This document shows positions 49,450 through 61,050 of a stretch of DNA of 64,000 bases, piece by piece. The notes under the pieces are model-generated. The model was not told the DNA's origin and did no database searches. It saw nothing but the letters and a program-made list of their open reading frames with translations. Where the stretch lies: positions 17,688,001-17,752,000 of the forward strand of contig CM051508.1 in assembly GCA_028015205.1 (NCBI GenBank), read 5' to 3'. The stretch is from Mytilisepta virgata. Its lineage: Eukaryota > Mollusca > Bivalvia > Mytilida > Mytilidae. Each line of letters opens with the position of its first letter. The first letter of the stretch is position 1. A program made the position numbers and the translations under genes.

Positions 49450-51650
49450 CATTTATTTTTTTCTGTTCATATTGAAATTCAAACAAATTTTACAAATCTG
49501 TATTTACAATTTAGTCTCATCAATATTTCAGAAAAAGTTCATAATTTTAAACATCCTCCTTCAACTGAGGTCTTGTTCATTTCTTTTACTTCCTGTCTGC
49601 ATCTGCAAAAATTGAATTGAAAACATTTAAAAATAAAAATACAAATGCATTACATGCTTAGAAATTGTTATGACCTATGATCACAAAAATGTGAGATTAT
49701 TACATGTCCATGTCTACATTGATAAGCTGGCTATTAATACAAAATTAAAATTTATTATCAAACTGAAAACAATCTATAAGACAGTTCAAGCAACTCCAAA
49801 GATATCAGACTTTGACAGAAATGAGGATTTCAAAGCCTGTACTCTTCAACTGGGTAGGGTTATATCAAATAAATTTCATTCTGAATGATGACTACTTAAG
49901 GATTAATTTTATGAAGCTTCAAGAAAGACAACTTGGTTGATGGCCTGATTTTAAATATGAAACACGCCCCCATATACACCATAACTGCTCAAGACTTCAG
50001 ATAGGAGGAGGCAAAACTATAATTCACACACAGATGGTAACTGATTTGTTCAGTTGAAATAAAAATTTCGTTAAAATCAACTTACATAAAAACACTTTCC
50101 AGTATTATGCACAACTTATTCATTTTCTTTGTGTTCATCTGGTTGATCTTGCAATAGACACTCGGTCTTCTTCAGATTAACTTGTATTATAAAGCATTAT
50201 CTGAAAATAGGATAAAAGCAATTTTCATTATTAAAAAATCAGGTGATTTTTTTTCCAACATTACAAAGTACAAAGGTACCAGTATTCATAAAACAGTCAA
50301 ATATAAATTATTTTCACACTTTTTATTACTGCAAATGATTAAATGATTTATGTTAACGATCAAAATGCATTCAATTATGTATGTACATGTATGAGCTGAA
50401 GCACAGGATAAGTTACAGTTCTCTGACACTTAAACAGTCAAGTTTCACTGAAAATACTTTGAAGTTTTAAAACTTACACTTAAGCACAACAATCAGCTGG
50501 CAAATAATTCCTGTCTTTATTCTAATATTTTATCATTTAGACACCAACAATAATTTTTTTCCCCTACTTGCAGTAAGCACTTTATGTCTAAAATTTCTTC
50601 CGTGTAAAATAATTTAAAAAAATAAAACAAATTTTTCTAACATAACATGTAAGATTGACTTTTATTTTACAAATATTTAATAAATATCAAATTACCAAGT
50701 ACTATTCTAACAGCTATCAACCTCCTTTCTATTGTTCTAAATGATGGATTTATTTCTTACTCTTCTACTTGTTCATGGTTTGTCTGAAAAAGAAAATATA
50801 AGTATTAAAATCTTCCCCAAAAATACAATGTACATACACATGTAATATCTACCTCCAATCTGGAAAAAAGTATGACATCCCCAAGTTTTGTTTCAAAGAC
50901 TTTGAACCATGTTGATTTTCAACATATACCAAAATGTTATTTGAAATGTAAATAATTGTAATAATCTCCAGAGACTATCATCAACAAAACACGTGCCGAA
51001 GTGTGTGGGTCACACAGAGGATGACCTTCATACAATTTAGTCATATAGATTTATTTTATAGGCCTATGTTTTTTTAAATGAAAAGAGAAAAAAAAACAAA
51101 CAGAAAATGAGGATACTATTGGTGTGTATGAAAACTCAATGAATACACATTGGAATACTCTAACTGACTTGGAATAAGATAAGAGTTCAATAATAACACC
51201 CCCCCCCCATACTTCTCACACCTTGACAAAATAAAATTAAGTTTAAACAGAGCCCAATCAAGGGTTCAACGGATACATCTCTACATTTACTGTACTGGTA
51301 GTTTTGTTTCCTGTTTTAATATATGGCCAAAAGATGTCCACTCTGTCACTGATCAAGTTGTTGATATAATTTCATCGATTTTGTCATTGGTCATGACCGT
51401 CGAGTAAATAAATAACACACAAAAAGCGATGTGTACAGAAAGAATTCATTATCTTAGCTTATTTTCTTACCTACTGTTATCACCAGAAGATAATAAACAC
51501 GACTGACTTACTAATACTTGTAGAAATTAGGCGTCGCCTTCAACTTCAAATTTCTTTGTTTCAAACCGCTCAAATACACTTCCGGTCACTGGTTTCCAAT
51601 GAATATTGTCGATTGTTTGCAAGCTGGTATAACAATCTGGAACCAGTTAC
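49450..51650 (-). ncRNA. Candidate spliced noncoding transcript inside the 4.6-kb element
   Basis: On the minus strand, four canonical splice partners occur in workable order: donor GTAAGA after 51471; exon 50783-50478 (acceptor TTTCTTTTTCAG, donor GTAAGT); exon 50210-50086 (acceptor CCTATTTTCAG, donor GTAAGT); and acceptor TTTTTGCAG before 49602. Stops fall early in all frames, so if transcribed it is likely noncoding or encodes only a very short peptide. The 5' and 3' limits given are guesses. Chance splice sites in AT-rich DNA are common, which keeps confidence low. Confidence 0.25.
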
Positions 51651-51918
51651 ATTTTAAAACCGAAAACCGAAAATCCAAACATTTACACCGACACGCCAAG
51701 GTCAGATATTTAAAAAAAAGTTGTTTATCGGTTATTGTATACCAAATCGATTTAACGTGGCAATGGATATAATTTTGCAGACAGACATAAACAATGCTTT
51801 AAAAACATTATCTTAACGTTATGATTTATAAACTATTTTTATCTGATATCCAGAGAATATTTTTCAGAAATGTTCTGAAAACGTTTTGCAAAAAATCTTT
51901 TTACAATAAATTATATAT

Positions 51919-52081
51919 AGATTCTCCTTCAGGTACGAGTGATTTATGGAATTTCTCCACCCGAGATAGTTAAATTTTCGATTTTCAACACGCGACCCTT
52001 TAGCGAGCGTGTTAAAATCTGAAATTTAACTATTGAGGGTGGAGAAATTCCATAACTCACGAGTAAATTGAAGGAGAATCT
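51919..52081. repeat. 75-bp-arm hairpin (foldback MITE)
   Basis: Arm 51919-51993 and arm 52007-52081 are reverse complements at about 80-85 percent, with only 13 bases between them. Shared blocks are AGATTCTCCTTCA and TTATGGAATTTCTCCACC. The RNA or single strand would form a long hairpin. It is nested just inside the right arm of the 4.6-kb element. Confidence 0.85.
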
Positions 52082-53214
52082 GTTTCTCCTATGATTTTCG
52101 ACAAAAACCTCAAGAAAATGTCGTTGCTATGTAGTTTGTTTACATAGACGTCATTTCGGGACTTCTCTAGTTTATCGTTCTAATAACTGTAGAAAAAAGG
52201 GCGGTAATTCCCACGTAGAAATTTAATCACCGGGAAGTGGTTAAAGATATTATGTATTTTTATCCCACCGATTAAACACATCAGGAATAGGAAAAAATCT
52301 ATTTCCGAATTTAAAAAATATTTTACCAGAATGTTTATTTCAAATATAGAAAACATTAAATAAAAATATTTTTTGAAACATTATATTGATATTTGAAAAA
52401 TATCATGAAAATATTTTAATAACATTTTAAATGAAATATTCTTAAAGCGTGAATCAATAATATTTATCATAAACATTAAAGAAATATTTTCCTAAAATGT
52501 TTTTAGAATGTTTGGGGAAAATATTTTTACAGCAATTTATTTTCACTTTTTAAAAATATTTCTGTCAGAATATTTTATAGAAACGTTACCATAACATGAA
52601 ACATAATATTTCAAAGACATTTTTCAAAAATATTTCTTCATGATATTTATTATACATTTTTAAAAAGATGTTTTTCAGATATTTTTGAAATATGATTTTA
52701 CAGAATGTTTATTTCATGTATAGAAAATGTTATATAAAAACCCTTTCCTCTAACATTTTATTGATATTCTTAAAATATAATGTTAAAACTAGGAAAATAT
52801 TATAAAATATTTTTAAAACATTGAAATAAGATGTTCTTATAAAGTGATATAGTAATATTTATTTGAAACGTTTTTAAAATATTTTTGAAACGTTTCCGAT
52901 CAATGTTTCAAGAGAACATTATAAAGATTATCCAAAAAAACATTTACATGACATCCTGAAAATATTATTTTGATAACATTTTTGAAAACCATTTTTCTGA
53001 CCTTTTAAAAATATCATGAAAATGTTTTGTGCTACTTGGGTAGGTGCATGTTCAGCAAATGAAAGGTTTTCGACAGTTTCACGGGAGAGACGAATTTATA
53101 TTCAGTAGAATACGTCTATGTAGTTTGTGTTACTTTTGTTTGTATGAACGGGCTTTCTGCTTTAGTTCAATGAAATGTTTTCTTCAAATGTAATTTGTAA
53201 TTTAAGGTTTTGGG

Positions 53215-53735
53215 CAAGTAATTGTAATGTAATTAAAATAACAATCAAAAGATACCAATATTAAATATAGTAAATTTATACTATGCTGTATAGGACACAT
53301 TTCAAGGTGTTACCTCTCATCAGCAGAATTAAAACCGAAACATTTTGAAGACTAAAAACCAAACTTATTTTAAACAAGAAGTACTCATAACCAAAAATAC
53401 CGAAATAGGAAGCCACATTTCAGCTAAGGAGATCTACCATGTGCAATACAAAAAAAAAATCAATGAATAATTATGGCAGAAAAGTCTGACGCGTTAGGTT
53501 GGCGAATACTCTCGGGGACCTAGAATCCACCATGCAGAGGCATGGTCCCAGGAGTTTCAAAATAACAATCCAAAGATACTAATATCAGCAGCATTAAAAC
53601 TGAAACATTTGGAAGACAAAAACAAACTTATTTTAAACAAGAAGTACTCGAAACCAAAAATACCGAAATAGGAATAATCATGTCAGAAAAGTCTGACGAC
53701 TGGGTTGGCGAATACATTCGGGGACTAATTAGTTT
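53215..53735 (-). repeat. Inverted partner of the 45.5-46.1 kb repeat
   Basis: Two partial units on the minus strand, sharing ACCGAAATAGGAAGCCACAT, CCATGCAGAGGCATGG-type sequence and GTTGGCGAATAC with the left pair in reverse complement. The second unit is shortened. Confidence 0.7.
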
Positions 53736-53742
53736 CCTGTGT

Positions 53743-55240
53743 AATTGACCCCATCCCTGATTACAACAGTACTTTCAAAACTAGAGATTGAATAACACAT
53801 TTTTAACGTTTTAGTAACAGTACCTATATTAGTCAGAGATCTGCACCAATTTGTTAAAATGGCAGCGTATTTATTATACCGATGATTAAACATATTGGTG
53901 TATAAAATAGACCAATTCACTCACAAACAAAGCCCAAGGAATTGGTCAATTTTATAAACAAATAAATTCCTTTAAAACTGTGTTTATATACAATAGACCA
54001 ATGCACTGACAAAGGTCTTTTATCTTTTGCTTGTGAGATTGTGAGTGAAGTGGTCTATTCTATACACCAAACCAATTTAAAAATGTGTTTAATCCTTATA
54101 ATTCGCGAAAATAGGATTTGAGGAAATAATTTCCCGACTCAGATCCTCAATAACTCGTTAATTCTGCATGTGTTCCCCTAGATTGGCTGCCGTATGACTC
54201 TTGTTTACATCGATTACAAAAAGTAGGTCGTCATCAACTTAATGGAAAAATAAATAATTTCACAAACCGGGAGCTTCTCGACAAATCATATGAAATTATT
54301 CCGAAATATGCAAATCATATAAGAATTATATAAAAGTACTATTCAATGAAAGGAGAGATGGCTTTACTACTCAGCACAAAAAGGCGAAAGCTTGTAACAG
54401 AAACTAATGGAGCTATTGAAAATGCGTATAAAAGTGTTAAAATGCCCTAATTATATAAAGCTGAAATTTGTGATAATTATTATGCTTACCCGGTAGTGAT
54501 TCCTCTGTAGAATGAAATGTAATTTAATTGGAGGCTTTGGGTATGTAATTGTACTTTAATTGATTAAAATCAAAGTAATGATCCCGACGATTTCGTCACC
54601 GTTGGTCTGAAAAAGGACAATTTCGTCAATGGCAGGAAAAGGTGTGTTGTTACTTTTCTGACGAACAGTTCAAATATGTCTCCGCAAAACCGAGTGAAAG
54701 GCAATTCGAGCGAGTTTTTTCTGTGATAATTACGTGATAAAGGGGGATAATCAACGTTGACTTTGTAAATAAAATGGAAACAAAGAAGGCATGAATGTAA
54801 CAATCGATCAAAAAAGGAAATATAAATAAGTTTCACGCTTGATTGTCAAATGATATAATAAATGTGTGTCAATAACCATGAAACAACCAATATTTAGGAA
54901 TAAATAATGTACCAGGGAAAAAAGGGGATGGTCAGGCAGGTGCTTCCACTTACTTCCATCATTTTCTATGCGGAGAGGTTCATAAATTTTCTGTTTAATG
55001 GTAGAATGTGCACACATGATTTTAAAATTATTTTCCATAAAAGTTAAAAACTAAGTGGCAAGGGGTTAGCTGAAGTACTGCTATAGGTCTATTTGAGTAA
55101 TGCCAAATGTTTCTTTTTTTTTTCGAAAACAGGACAGAAGAATTTTTTTCACTTAATTTTGAAAAAAAATTACTTGTTCCAATTTCTGCTTAAATGGTTT
55201 GTGCATTTTGCAATGTGGAAGCTATTAGATAATGCCATCC
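53743..55240. other. Noncoding stretch with a weak minus-strand exon-like frame
   Basis: A minus-strand frame from ATG 55038 reads MENNFKIMCAHSTIKQKIYE and onward to a GTAAGT donor near 54950. It does not match the phase of the exon candidates at 56.4-56.7 kb. No other gene supported. Confidence 0.3.
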
Positions 55241-55244
55241 TAAT

Positions 55245-56032
55245 GACTGACGGGTCATCGGATACAATTCTGGAGAGAGGACCACCTAAGGACCATTGCC
55301 GCCAAGTCTGGTTCCATTTGGCCTAGTGGTTTCAGACAAGTAGATCTTTAAGTAAATTTACCATACGGTCCTATGTTAAACAATATTCGGCTCTGTCGGT
55401 CAGCTTGGATGCCAAACGGGATCATATGACACAATTCTAAAAGACTACCACCTAAGGAATATTGCTATCACGTTTTGTTCCAACTGGCCCATTAGTTTCA
55501 GACAATATATTTAAGTAAATTTCCCATGGGGGCCTTTGTTAAACTATTTGTGGCTCCGTCGGCCATCTTGGGTCATTCAATACAGTTCTGAACGAGGACC
55601 ACCTGAGGACCAATGCTGTAAAGTTTTGTTCCAATTGGCCTAGGGGTTTCAGACAATATCTTTAAATGAATTTCCCATAGGGCCAATGTTAAACTATTTT
55701 CAGATCTAGTGGCCATCTTGGATGACGAGCGGAGTTACCGGATATAATTATGGAATAGGACCACCTAAGGACCATTTGACCAAGTGGTTTCAGCCAAGAT
55801 CTTTAAGTAAATTTCCCATAGAGTCCTATGTTAATCTATGTTCGGCTCTCGCGGCTATCTTGGATGATGAGCGGGGTTATCGGATACCGTTCGGACAGAG
55901 GACGACTAAGGACCATTGCTGCCAAGTTTTGTTCCAATTGGCCCATTGGTTTCTGAGGAGAAGATATTTAAAGGAAAGTTTACAACGACGACGACGGACG
56001 ACGGACGCCAAGTAATGGCAATAGCTCACATG
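55245..56032 (+). repeat. Five-unit tandem array of ~142-166 bp with a GACGACGAC tail
   Basis: Units share GGACCACCTAAGGACCATTG, TTTTGTTCCAATTGGCC, TTTCAGACAA, TTTCCCATAG and CGGCCATCTTGGATG. The ACCACCTAAG landmark falls at 55281, 55447, 55598, 55760 and 55902. The last unit runs into an ACGACGACGGACGACGGACG stretch and GGCAATAGCTCACATGG. The period and tail resemble the 160-bp satellite core of bivalve MITE/Helitron-like elements (BIV160, pearl), a match from memory. Confidence 0.75.
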
Positions 56033-56448
56033 GAAGTTAAAGAACCACGAATTATGAGGGGTAAAATTTCGGAAAAAAATATTTGTTGGAAAGTTTTTTT
56101 TTTATAAAAATTTTTTTTTTTGTGGGGGCGGGGTGCATTTTCATTCGTTTACATTTCAACTTCTCATCATTTTATTATCCAACTCGTCATATACAAGTAG
56201 TGAACGTACTGGAAAGAATCATTTTAAGCTGTTTGTGGTTCCTGTAAATCGCACAGCAATTTGTGTGTTTTTGCTTGTTTTTTTTTTTTTTTTTTGAAGG
56301 CAAAGGGGAAGCTAGTTATTATCTCTCGTGAATAACATGGTCAATAGATATAGCTGACTAAAGTTTCCAGTTAAGAGTACAGCATCTAGTATGGAAAAAG
56401 GTTCGTAATAGGTACATTTGTATAGTTTTAGAAAATTTATTATCTCAC

Positions 56449-56526
56449 CTGGGTAACTTTGTTAAGAAAAATACACATAGTGAAGTTTGTCATACAGACT
56501 ACATAAACTATAGCCCAGAAAATTGT
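56449..56526 (-). CDS. Candidate internal exon, hydrophobic peptide
   Basis: Minus strand, 78 nt, between acceptor GAATTTTCCTATCAG and donor GTGAGA. Only phase 0 is open, giving a membrane-like peptide (TIFWAIVYVVCMTNFTMCIF and LNKVTQ). It follows the exon candidate at 56721-56641 by 114 bases, which in phase 0 also gives a hydrophobic peptide. No family recognised. Confidence 0.3.
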
Positions 56527-56640
56527 CTGATAGGAAAATTCGATTAATTTCAGAAAAGAACAACGATCCGATAGAGTAATTCAAGATCAGTTCATAAAAC
56601 AAATAAGAGTGGTGTCCTAAGAAGATGTAAAGGTGCTTAC

Positions 56641-56721
56641 CGCGAACATTGAATGTTCCACGTATATTACTACAGAGAGAGCAGATAACAGGATCTGTAA
56701 ATTCAGAAGGACTGTCTCCAT
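56641..56721 (-). CDS. Candidate internal exon upstream of 56526-56449
   Basis: Minus strand, 81 nt, acceptor TTATTTTACACCAG and donor GTAAGC. Two phases are open. Phase 0 starts with ATG and gives METVLLNLQILLSALSVVIY plus VEHSMFA, which fits the next exon's required phase 0 and reads as a membrane protein start. Phase 1 gives a soluble-looking Cys peptide (GDSPSEFTDP, VICSLCSNIRGTFNVR). The first is favoured by phase, the second by its residue pattern; neither is proven. Confidence 0.35.
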
Positions 56722-56766
56722 CTGGTGTAAAATAAGAAATAAAAATTCAGATTTGTATTACATATG

Positions 56767-57140
56767 AACTTAAGGATGTTCGCTCTTGCAGTTCAAAATA
56801 AAACTTTTTCCTCAATTATACATTTTTAACAAGTGACTGTTAGATGAGTTGAAAATATAAACAAAAAAGTATATGTTCGTGTACTTGTTTTTGATATATT
56901 ATCAACTAAAAAGTTCAAAATTTGTTTATCTGGATTTTTTATAAGAAATACATTAAAACGTATGGAAGGATTAACTACGTTTTTAAAATATTTTATAAAT
57001 TGAACATGTAAAATAGGTTCTTTGAGAATATTAAAATAAATATAGTGGTTACTGGGCAAACAAATTCCAATCTATTTCCTATGAACACTCCAGAGGATCT
57101 AGAGAGGCTTTTTATCAACATCACAAGCGAACATCCTTAA
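56767..57140. mobile_element. TTAA-flanked MITE, piggyBac-like
   Basis: Ends are TTAAGGATGTTCGCT (from 56770) and AGCGAACATCCTTAA (to 57140), perfect inverted 15-mers that include TTAA at each outer edge. TTAA target duplication is the hallmark of piggyBac insertion. Interior is about 340 bp, AT-rich, without a transposase. An antisense frame inside is a shadow. Confidence 0.75.
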
Positions 57141-57280
57141 AAAACAACTAGTATTTCGTATTCAACGATAAATAAAATAATTATTTATAACATTCTTATA
57201 TTTAAGTACTAGTAATGATATATCGAGTACATACAGTTGTGTACAATGACATGGTTAATATCCTTCCAAATTAAATTTTA

Positions 57281-57532
57281 AGGGCCTCAGTGGCCGAGTG
57301 GTCTAGGCAGTTCGTCATGACAAGAAATGAGCATTGGGGTTGTGAGTTCGAATCTCACCTGTGGCGGGGTGTGTTCGACTCCGATCTAAATTGACAAGGA
57401 TTGCCAATTGTCCTACCGAAGGTCGGTGGTTCTCTCCGGGCACTCCGGCTTCCTCCACCAGTAAAAACTGGGCTCCGCGAAATGACGAAATGTGCTGAAA
57501 ACGGCGTAAATCCCAAACTAAACCAAACAAAA
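57281..57532 (+). mobile_element. tRNA-derived SINE copy
   Basis: Starts with an A box-like TGGCCGAGTGGTCTAGGCAG, then B box GAGTTCGAATCTCACC, then the conserved block GGTTCTCTCCGGGCACTCC and CTTCCTCCACC, ending in an A-rich tail. The head resembles a tRNA of the Leu/Ser class. Full length about 250 bp. Confidence 0.85.
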
Positions 57533-58494
57533 TACATTTTAATTTTCCGTTTTAATGTTACGTGTAGGTACTCGTATATTAAATAATACCAAGCCATTTA
57601 TGCTTCTGATCATTTATTTTTCTCTTTCAGCTCTTTTGGTGTGACTTCAAACCTTATTTTTTCTTGTAGCTTTGTTGTGATTTTCAATTCTTTCACACGG
57701 GGGTAACAGCCTATATAATGGTACGTATATATGTGCGGCCCAAATGGGTCTATTTTTCTCATTTAAAATATGGCAAAAGGTAAACTATTTTTTTCAAATA
57801 TAAATGATTAGGGCATATTTCGAGGTTAACACAATTCCATGGTTTATTTTTTCCTCTGCGTACAAAATTGTTTTGTTCTTATTGACTATATGTGAATTTA
57901 AAGTTAGTAAATATATGAAAGGACCAGGAAAAGAGTAGGACTTTTTGGGATCTCAATTATATGAATAAGGTCGGATTCGAATATTCTGGCCACACATCTG
58001 TACCATAATAAAAGATGGGTTACGACCCCCCCCCCCCCTCCCCCATCCCGTGCCCTTTAATTTGCTATTTTGGTTCAGTCTTGAACATACCACTACAAGT
58101 ATTTCGAAACATGACTATAACAAGATAAGATCTGTTTATAGTAAATATCACTTTGTCACACCCAACCCCGTTTTTGTTTTGAACTTAGTTTTCTGATAAA
58201 GTTTTAATAATGAAATTTAGAAAAAATAAATCTATGGTGAATTATCTTTTTGTCCTTACTCAACTTTTTTTGTAGCTATATGGGAGCGTTATTGATATGG
58301 ACGACAGGTATATACTCAATAAACGATCAATATATTAGACCGAGTCAGATAAAGCCGGCTAGATTAACCAACTGTAAATTTATGCCGAAAAAAAGAATTT
58401 AAATGAAGAGTTTTATTCTGTGCCGGATAAGATTTAAAAAAATCGTATTATATGTATAAGGTACTTTAATATTTGAATTGTGTACATATATTGC

Positions 58495-59120
58495 ATCAAC
58501 ATTTTTTTGTTTATGTCCGTCGTCTTAGATTTTCCGGATAATGAAGTATCGTTTCCTCCGGTTACATCTGATTACATAATCTGTATCATTTGTCTAAACG
58601 TACATGTATAAACCTCTAACACGTAAAATGTTGATTTTTCACACAATTGTAAGCGGAGGAACACGTTAGACGTGATTGTGACTACAGCCAAATTGCCCTT
58701 GTTTAACTTCACGACTGGTGCCGTATTCGGAACAAGAACTGCTTACCCTTTCAGAGGACATGAATTCACTCCAGTTTTTATAAGAGTTCGTGTTGTTCAT
58801 TGTTTTTTAGTTTTCCGTATTTATGCTTTGTTCTTTTGGTTATTCATGTGTCTACCCGGGTTTGTCTAATGGATTGCGTTTCTTTTTTGGTTTGCACCTT
58901 AGGTATATCAATATTTTATGGTATATCAATATTTTTATGTTTATGTCTGTTGTCGTAGATTTTCCGGATAATACAGTATGATTTCCATTCTGGTTATACC
59001 TGATTTCTTACTCTGTATCATTTGTCTAACAGTATAGAACCTATAACACGTAACATGGTGTTTTCTCTTATAATGTAAAGCAAGCGTATCGACACGTTAG
59101 ACGTGGTTCACATATTGCGT
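58495..59120 (+). repeat. Direct repeat split by a retroelement-tail insertion
   Basis: Segments 58500-58680 and 58925-59110 share GTAGATTTTCCGGATAAT-type sequence, TGTATCATTTGTCTAA and ACACGTTAGACGTG. Between them (58670-58885) lies another copy of the dispersed tail repeat with AACTGCTTACCCTTTC and a T-rich end. Confidence 0.65.
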
Positions 59121-60536
59121 CTAACGGAACTGTTCCCTTAGAGATGTCCTTGTAAACAATTACTTTAAATACTGATCCTTTCAACACCAAAAAATTCACA
59201 AAAATTGAGCTTCATTTCCTTTAAAAATATAACGTACGTGTTATATCTACTATCGCGCGAAAATCAAGTCCATCAGGGGTAATATCTTTGATCTTCCAGC
59301 ATTGGATTATTGCCATTTCTCTAGAATGGAAAAAAATATGTTATTGTACTTTTGAGGATTTACTTAGTTTATTTATTTATTCAAAGATGGGTTTATTCGG
59401 AGCTGATACGGTAGCTTCCATTTTTTGATTCTCTACTTGAGTTAAATTTTATTTGAGTTTATTAATTAACTATCACTTAATCTGTTCTTTGAAGCAAATA
59501 GAATTAACATATCTCTTGTTGAAAAAATCTCTGTATTGTTACATAAGTATCATTAAGTTTAAATCACTGTTTGATAAATTAATACTTCTTTCTTATTAAA
59601 TTATTCAAGAATTTTTATCGATGAAATTCATTATAAGAAAAGGCCGATATACCATTGACTTACGCCATTTACGAAAATATATAGATAACAGGCTTACTTC
59701 TTAATTAGAAATATTATTTCTTTTTAACTGAAAAAAAATATATAAAAAATCTTATCATTTTATCATTTCCTCCTAAATTTATGACGTAATATAAACTTTG
59801 AATTTTTATTACGAATTCGGTATTCAGATGTATTTTTATAGTTTTTCCCGGGAAATGTCGTTTTTTGTAAGTGTTGTCAATATTGGAACCGAAAAAGACT
59901 TTTTGGGAATCGGCAATATGGGATGGTCAAACTTGGTTTGATTTAAAGAACAGAAATCAGAAAAGTCACCAACGTGAGACTCTGCAATTTAGAATTACCA
60001 ATTTAGGAATTTGCAATTTAGAATCTAATCTGGTAGTAACACTTCGTATCCTTTTGTAATTTCATACTTTCAAGTTGAGACGACGACTAATTATATGCAA
60101 ATAGCCTTACAATAATGTTAAATGCTTTATAAGAGATTAATCATGTTACGCACAACAGTATCAGTTTGCTTTAGTTTGTGGTAAAATTGTTCAGTTGTTC
60201 ACAAAATCGAATATTTTGAACAAGTTACACTTACCCAATATTATTTTATTATTTTAACAGTGTTGGGTTAGTGGGTCAGGCGTATATACATATTTAGGAC
60301 TACCCTGTATCTCCGATATTGCTTCTGAACTCCACCAGATTAGACATATTGTGGTTGTCACAATATTAAGACGATTAGTCAAATGTATTTACTGTGACAG
60401 TATGATTTCACAACAGTATCATCCCATCTAATGTATCATCAAATCACTGTCAAATAAGTGCCAGAGAGGTAATTAAATTCTACCGCCACACATTCGCATC
60501 AGTCAAAAAAGCTATATTTTTATATAGCGGATTTGG
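59121..60536. other. Noncoding stretch
   Basis: AT-rich, with a short duplicated segment (GTGTTGGGTTAGTG) on both sides of the tRNA-like segment at about 60261 and 60662. No gene seen. Confidence 0.4.
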
Positions 60537-60622
60537 TCGAGTGGTTTAGGTGGCTCGACATTGTGCTAGGCGAATAGGTGCCATAGTGTCTCGATGGTGT
60601 GGGTTCGAACCCCGCAGACAAA
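60537..60622 (+). other. tRNA-like segment, probably a second SINE head
   Basis: Contains A box-like TTGGTCGAGTGGTTTAGGTGG and B box GGGTTCGAACCCC with long spacing as in Leu/Ser tRNAs. The ends do not pair as an acceptor stem, so a functional tRNA is unlikely. Confidence 0.5.
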
Positions 60623-60788
60623 AATTTGAAATTATTAAAATATTATTTTAACAGTCATGAAAGTGTTGGGTTAGTGTTTAGTCATTATATTTAATTATTG
60701 ATTGTTTAATTGATTTTTTTGCATATTAACACCGACAAGGAAAATGTGGATATGAAAAAAATGAAAGATTTATCAAAAATCCATTTTT

Positions 60789-61050
60789 AGGGGGCTTTGG
60801 TGGCCGAGTGGTGTAGGTAGTTCGTCATGACTACTTATGATCACTAGCCTGTCAACGGTGAGGTTGCCAGTTCGAATCTCACCTGTTGCGGGGTGTGTTC
60901 GACTCCGATCTTAATTCACAAAGATTGCCAATTTTCCTACCAAAGGTCGGTGGTTCTCTCCGGGTAGTCCGGCTTCCTCCACCAATAAAAACTGGCCACT
61001 GCGAAATAGTCAAATGTGCTGAAAATGGCGTAAAACCCCAACTAAACAAA
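60789..61050 (+). mobile_element. tRNA-derived SINE copy
   Basis: Same family as 57281-57532: TGGCCGAGTGGTGTAGGTAG, CAGTTCGAATCTCACC, GGTTCTCTCCGGGTAGTCC, CTTCCTCCACC, AAACAAA tail. It has an extra segment (CTACTTATGATCACTAGCC) missing from the 57-kb copy but present in the 23-kb copy. Confidence 0.85.

Larger units (their letters stand above)
48417..53042. mobile_element. 4.6-kb element with inverted minisatellite-like arms
   Basis: The ends are inverted: TACCCAGGTAACACAA at the left and its near complement TTGTGCTACTTGGGTA at the right. The left arm (48430-49210) and right arm (about 51800-53030) are dense in degenerate AAAACATTTT and AAAATATTTTTGAAACATT motifs of opposite polarity. The unique middle (49.2-51.8 kb) holds a set of minus-strand splice signals. 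No transposase is seen. Boundaries are set by the short terminal repeats only. Confidence 0.6.

Noticed and set aside
60537..60622. Functional tRNA-Leu or tRNA-Ser gene
   Set aside because: A and B boxes are present, but the two ends do not pair as an acceptor stem.
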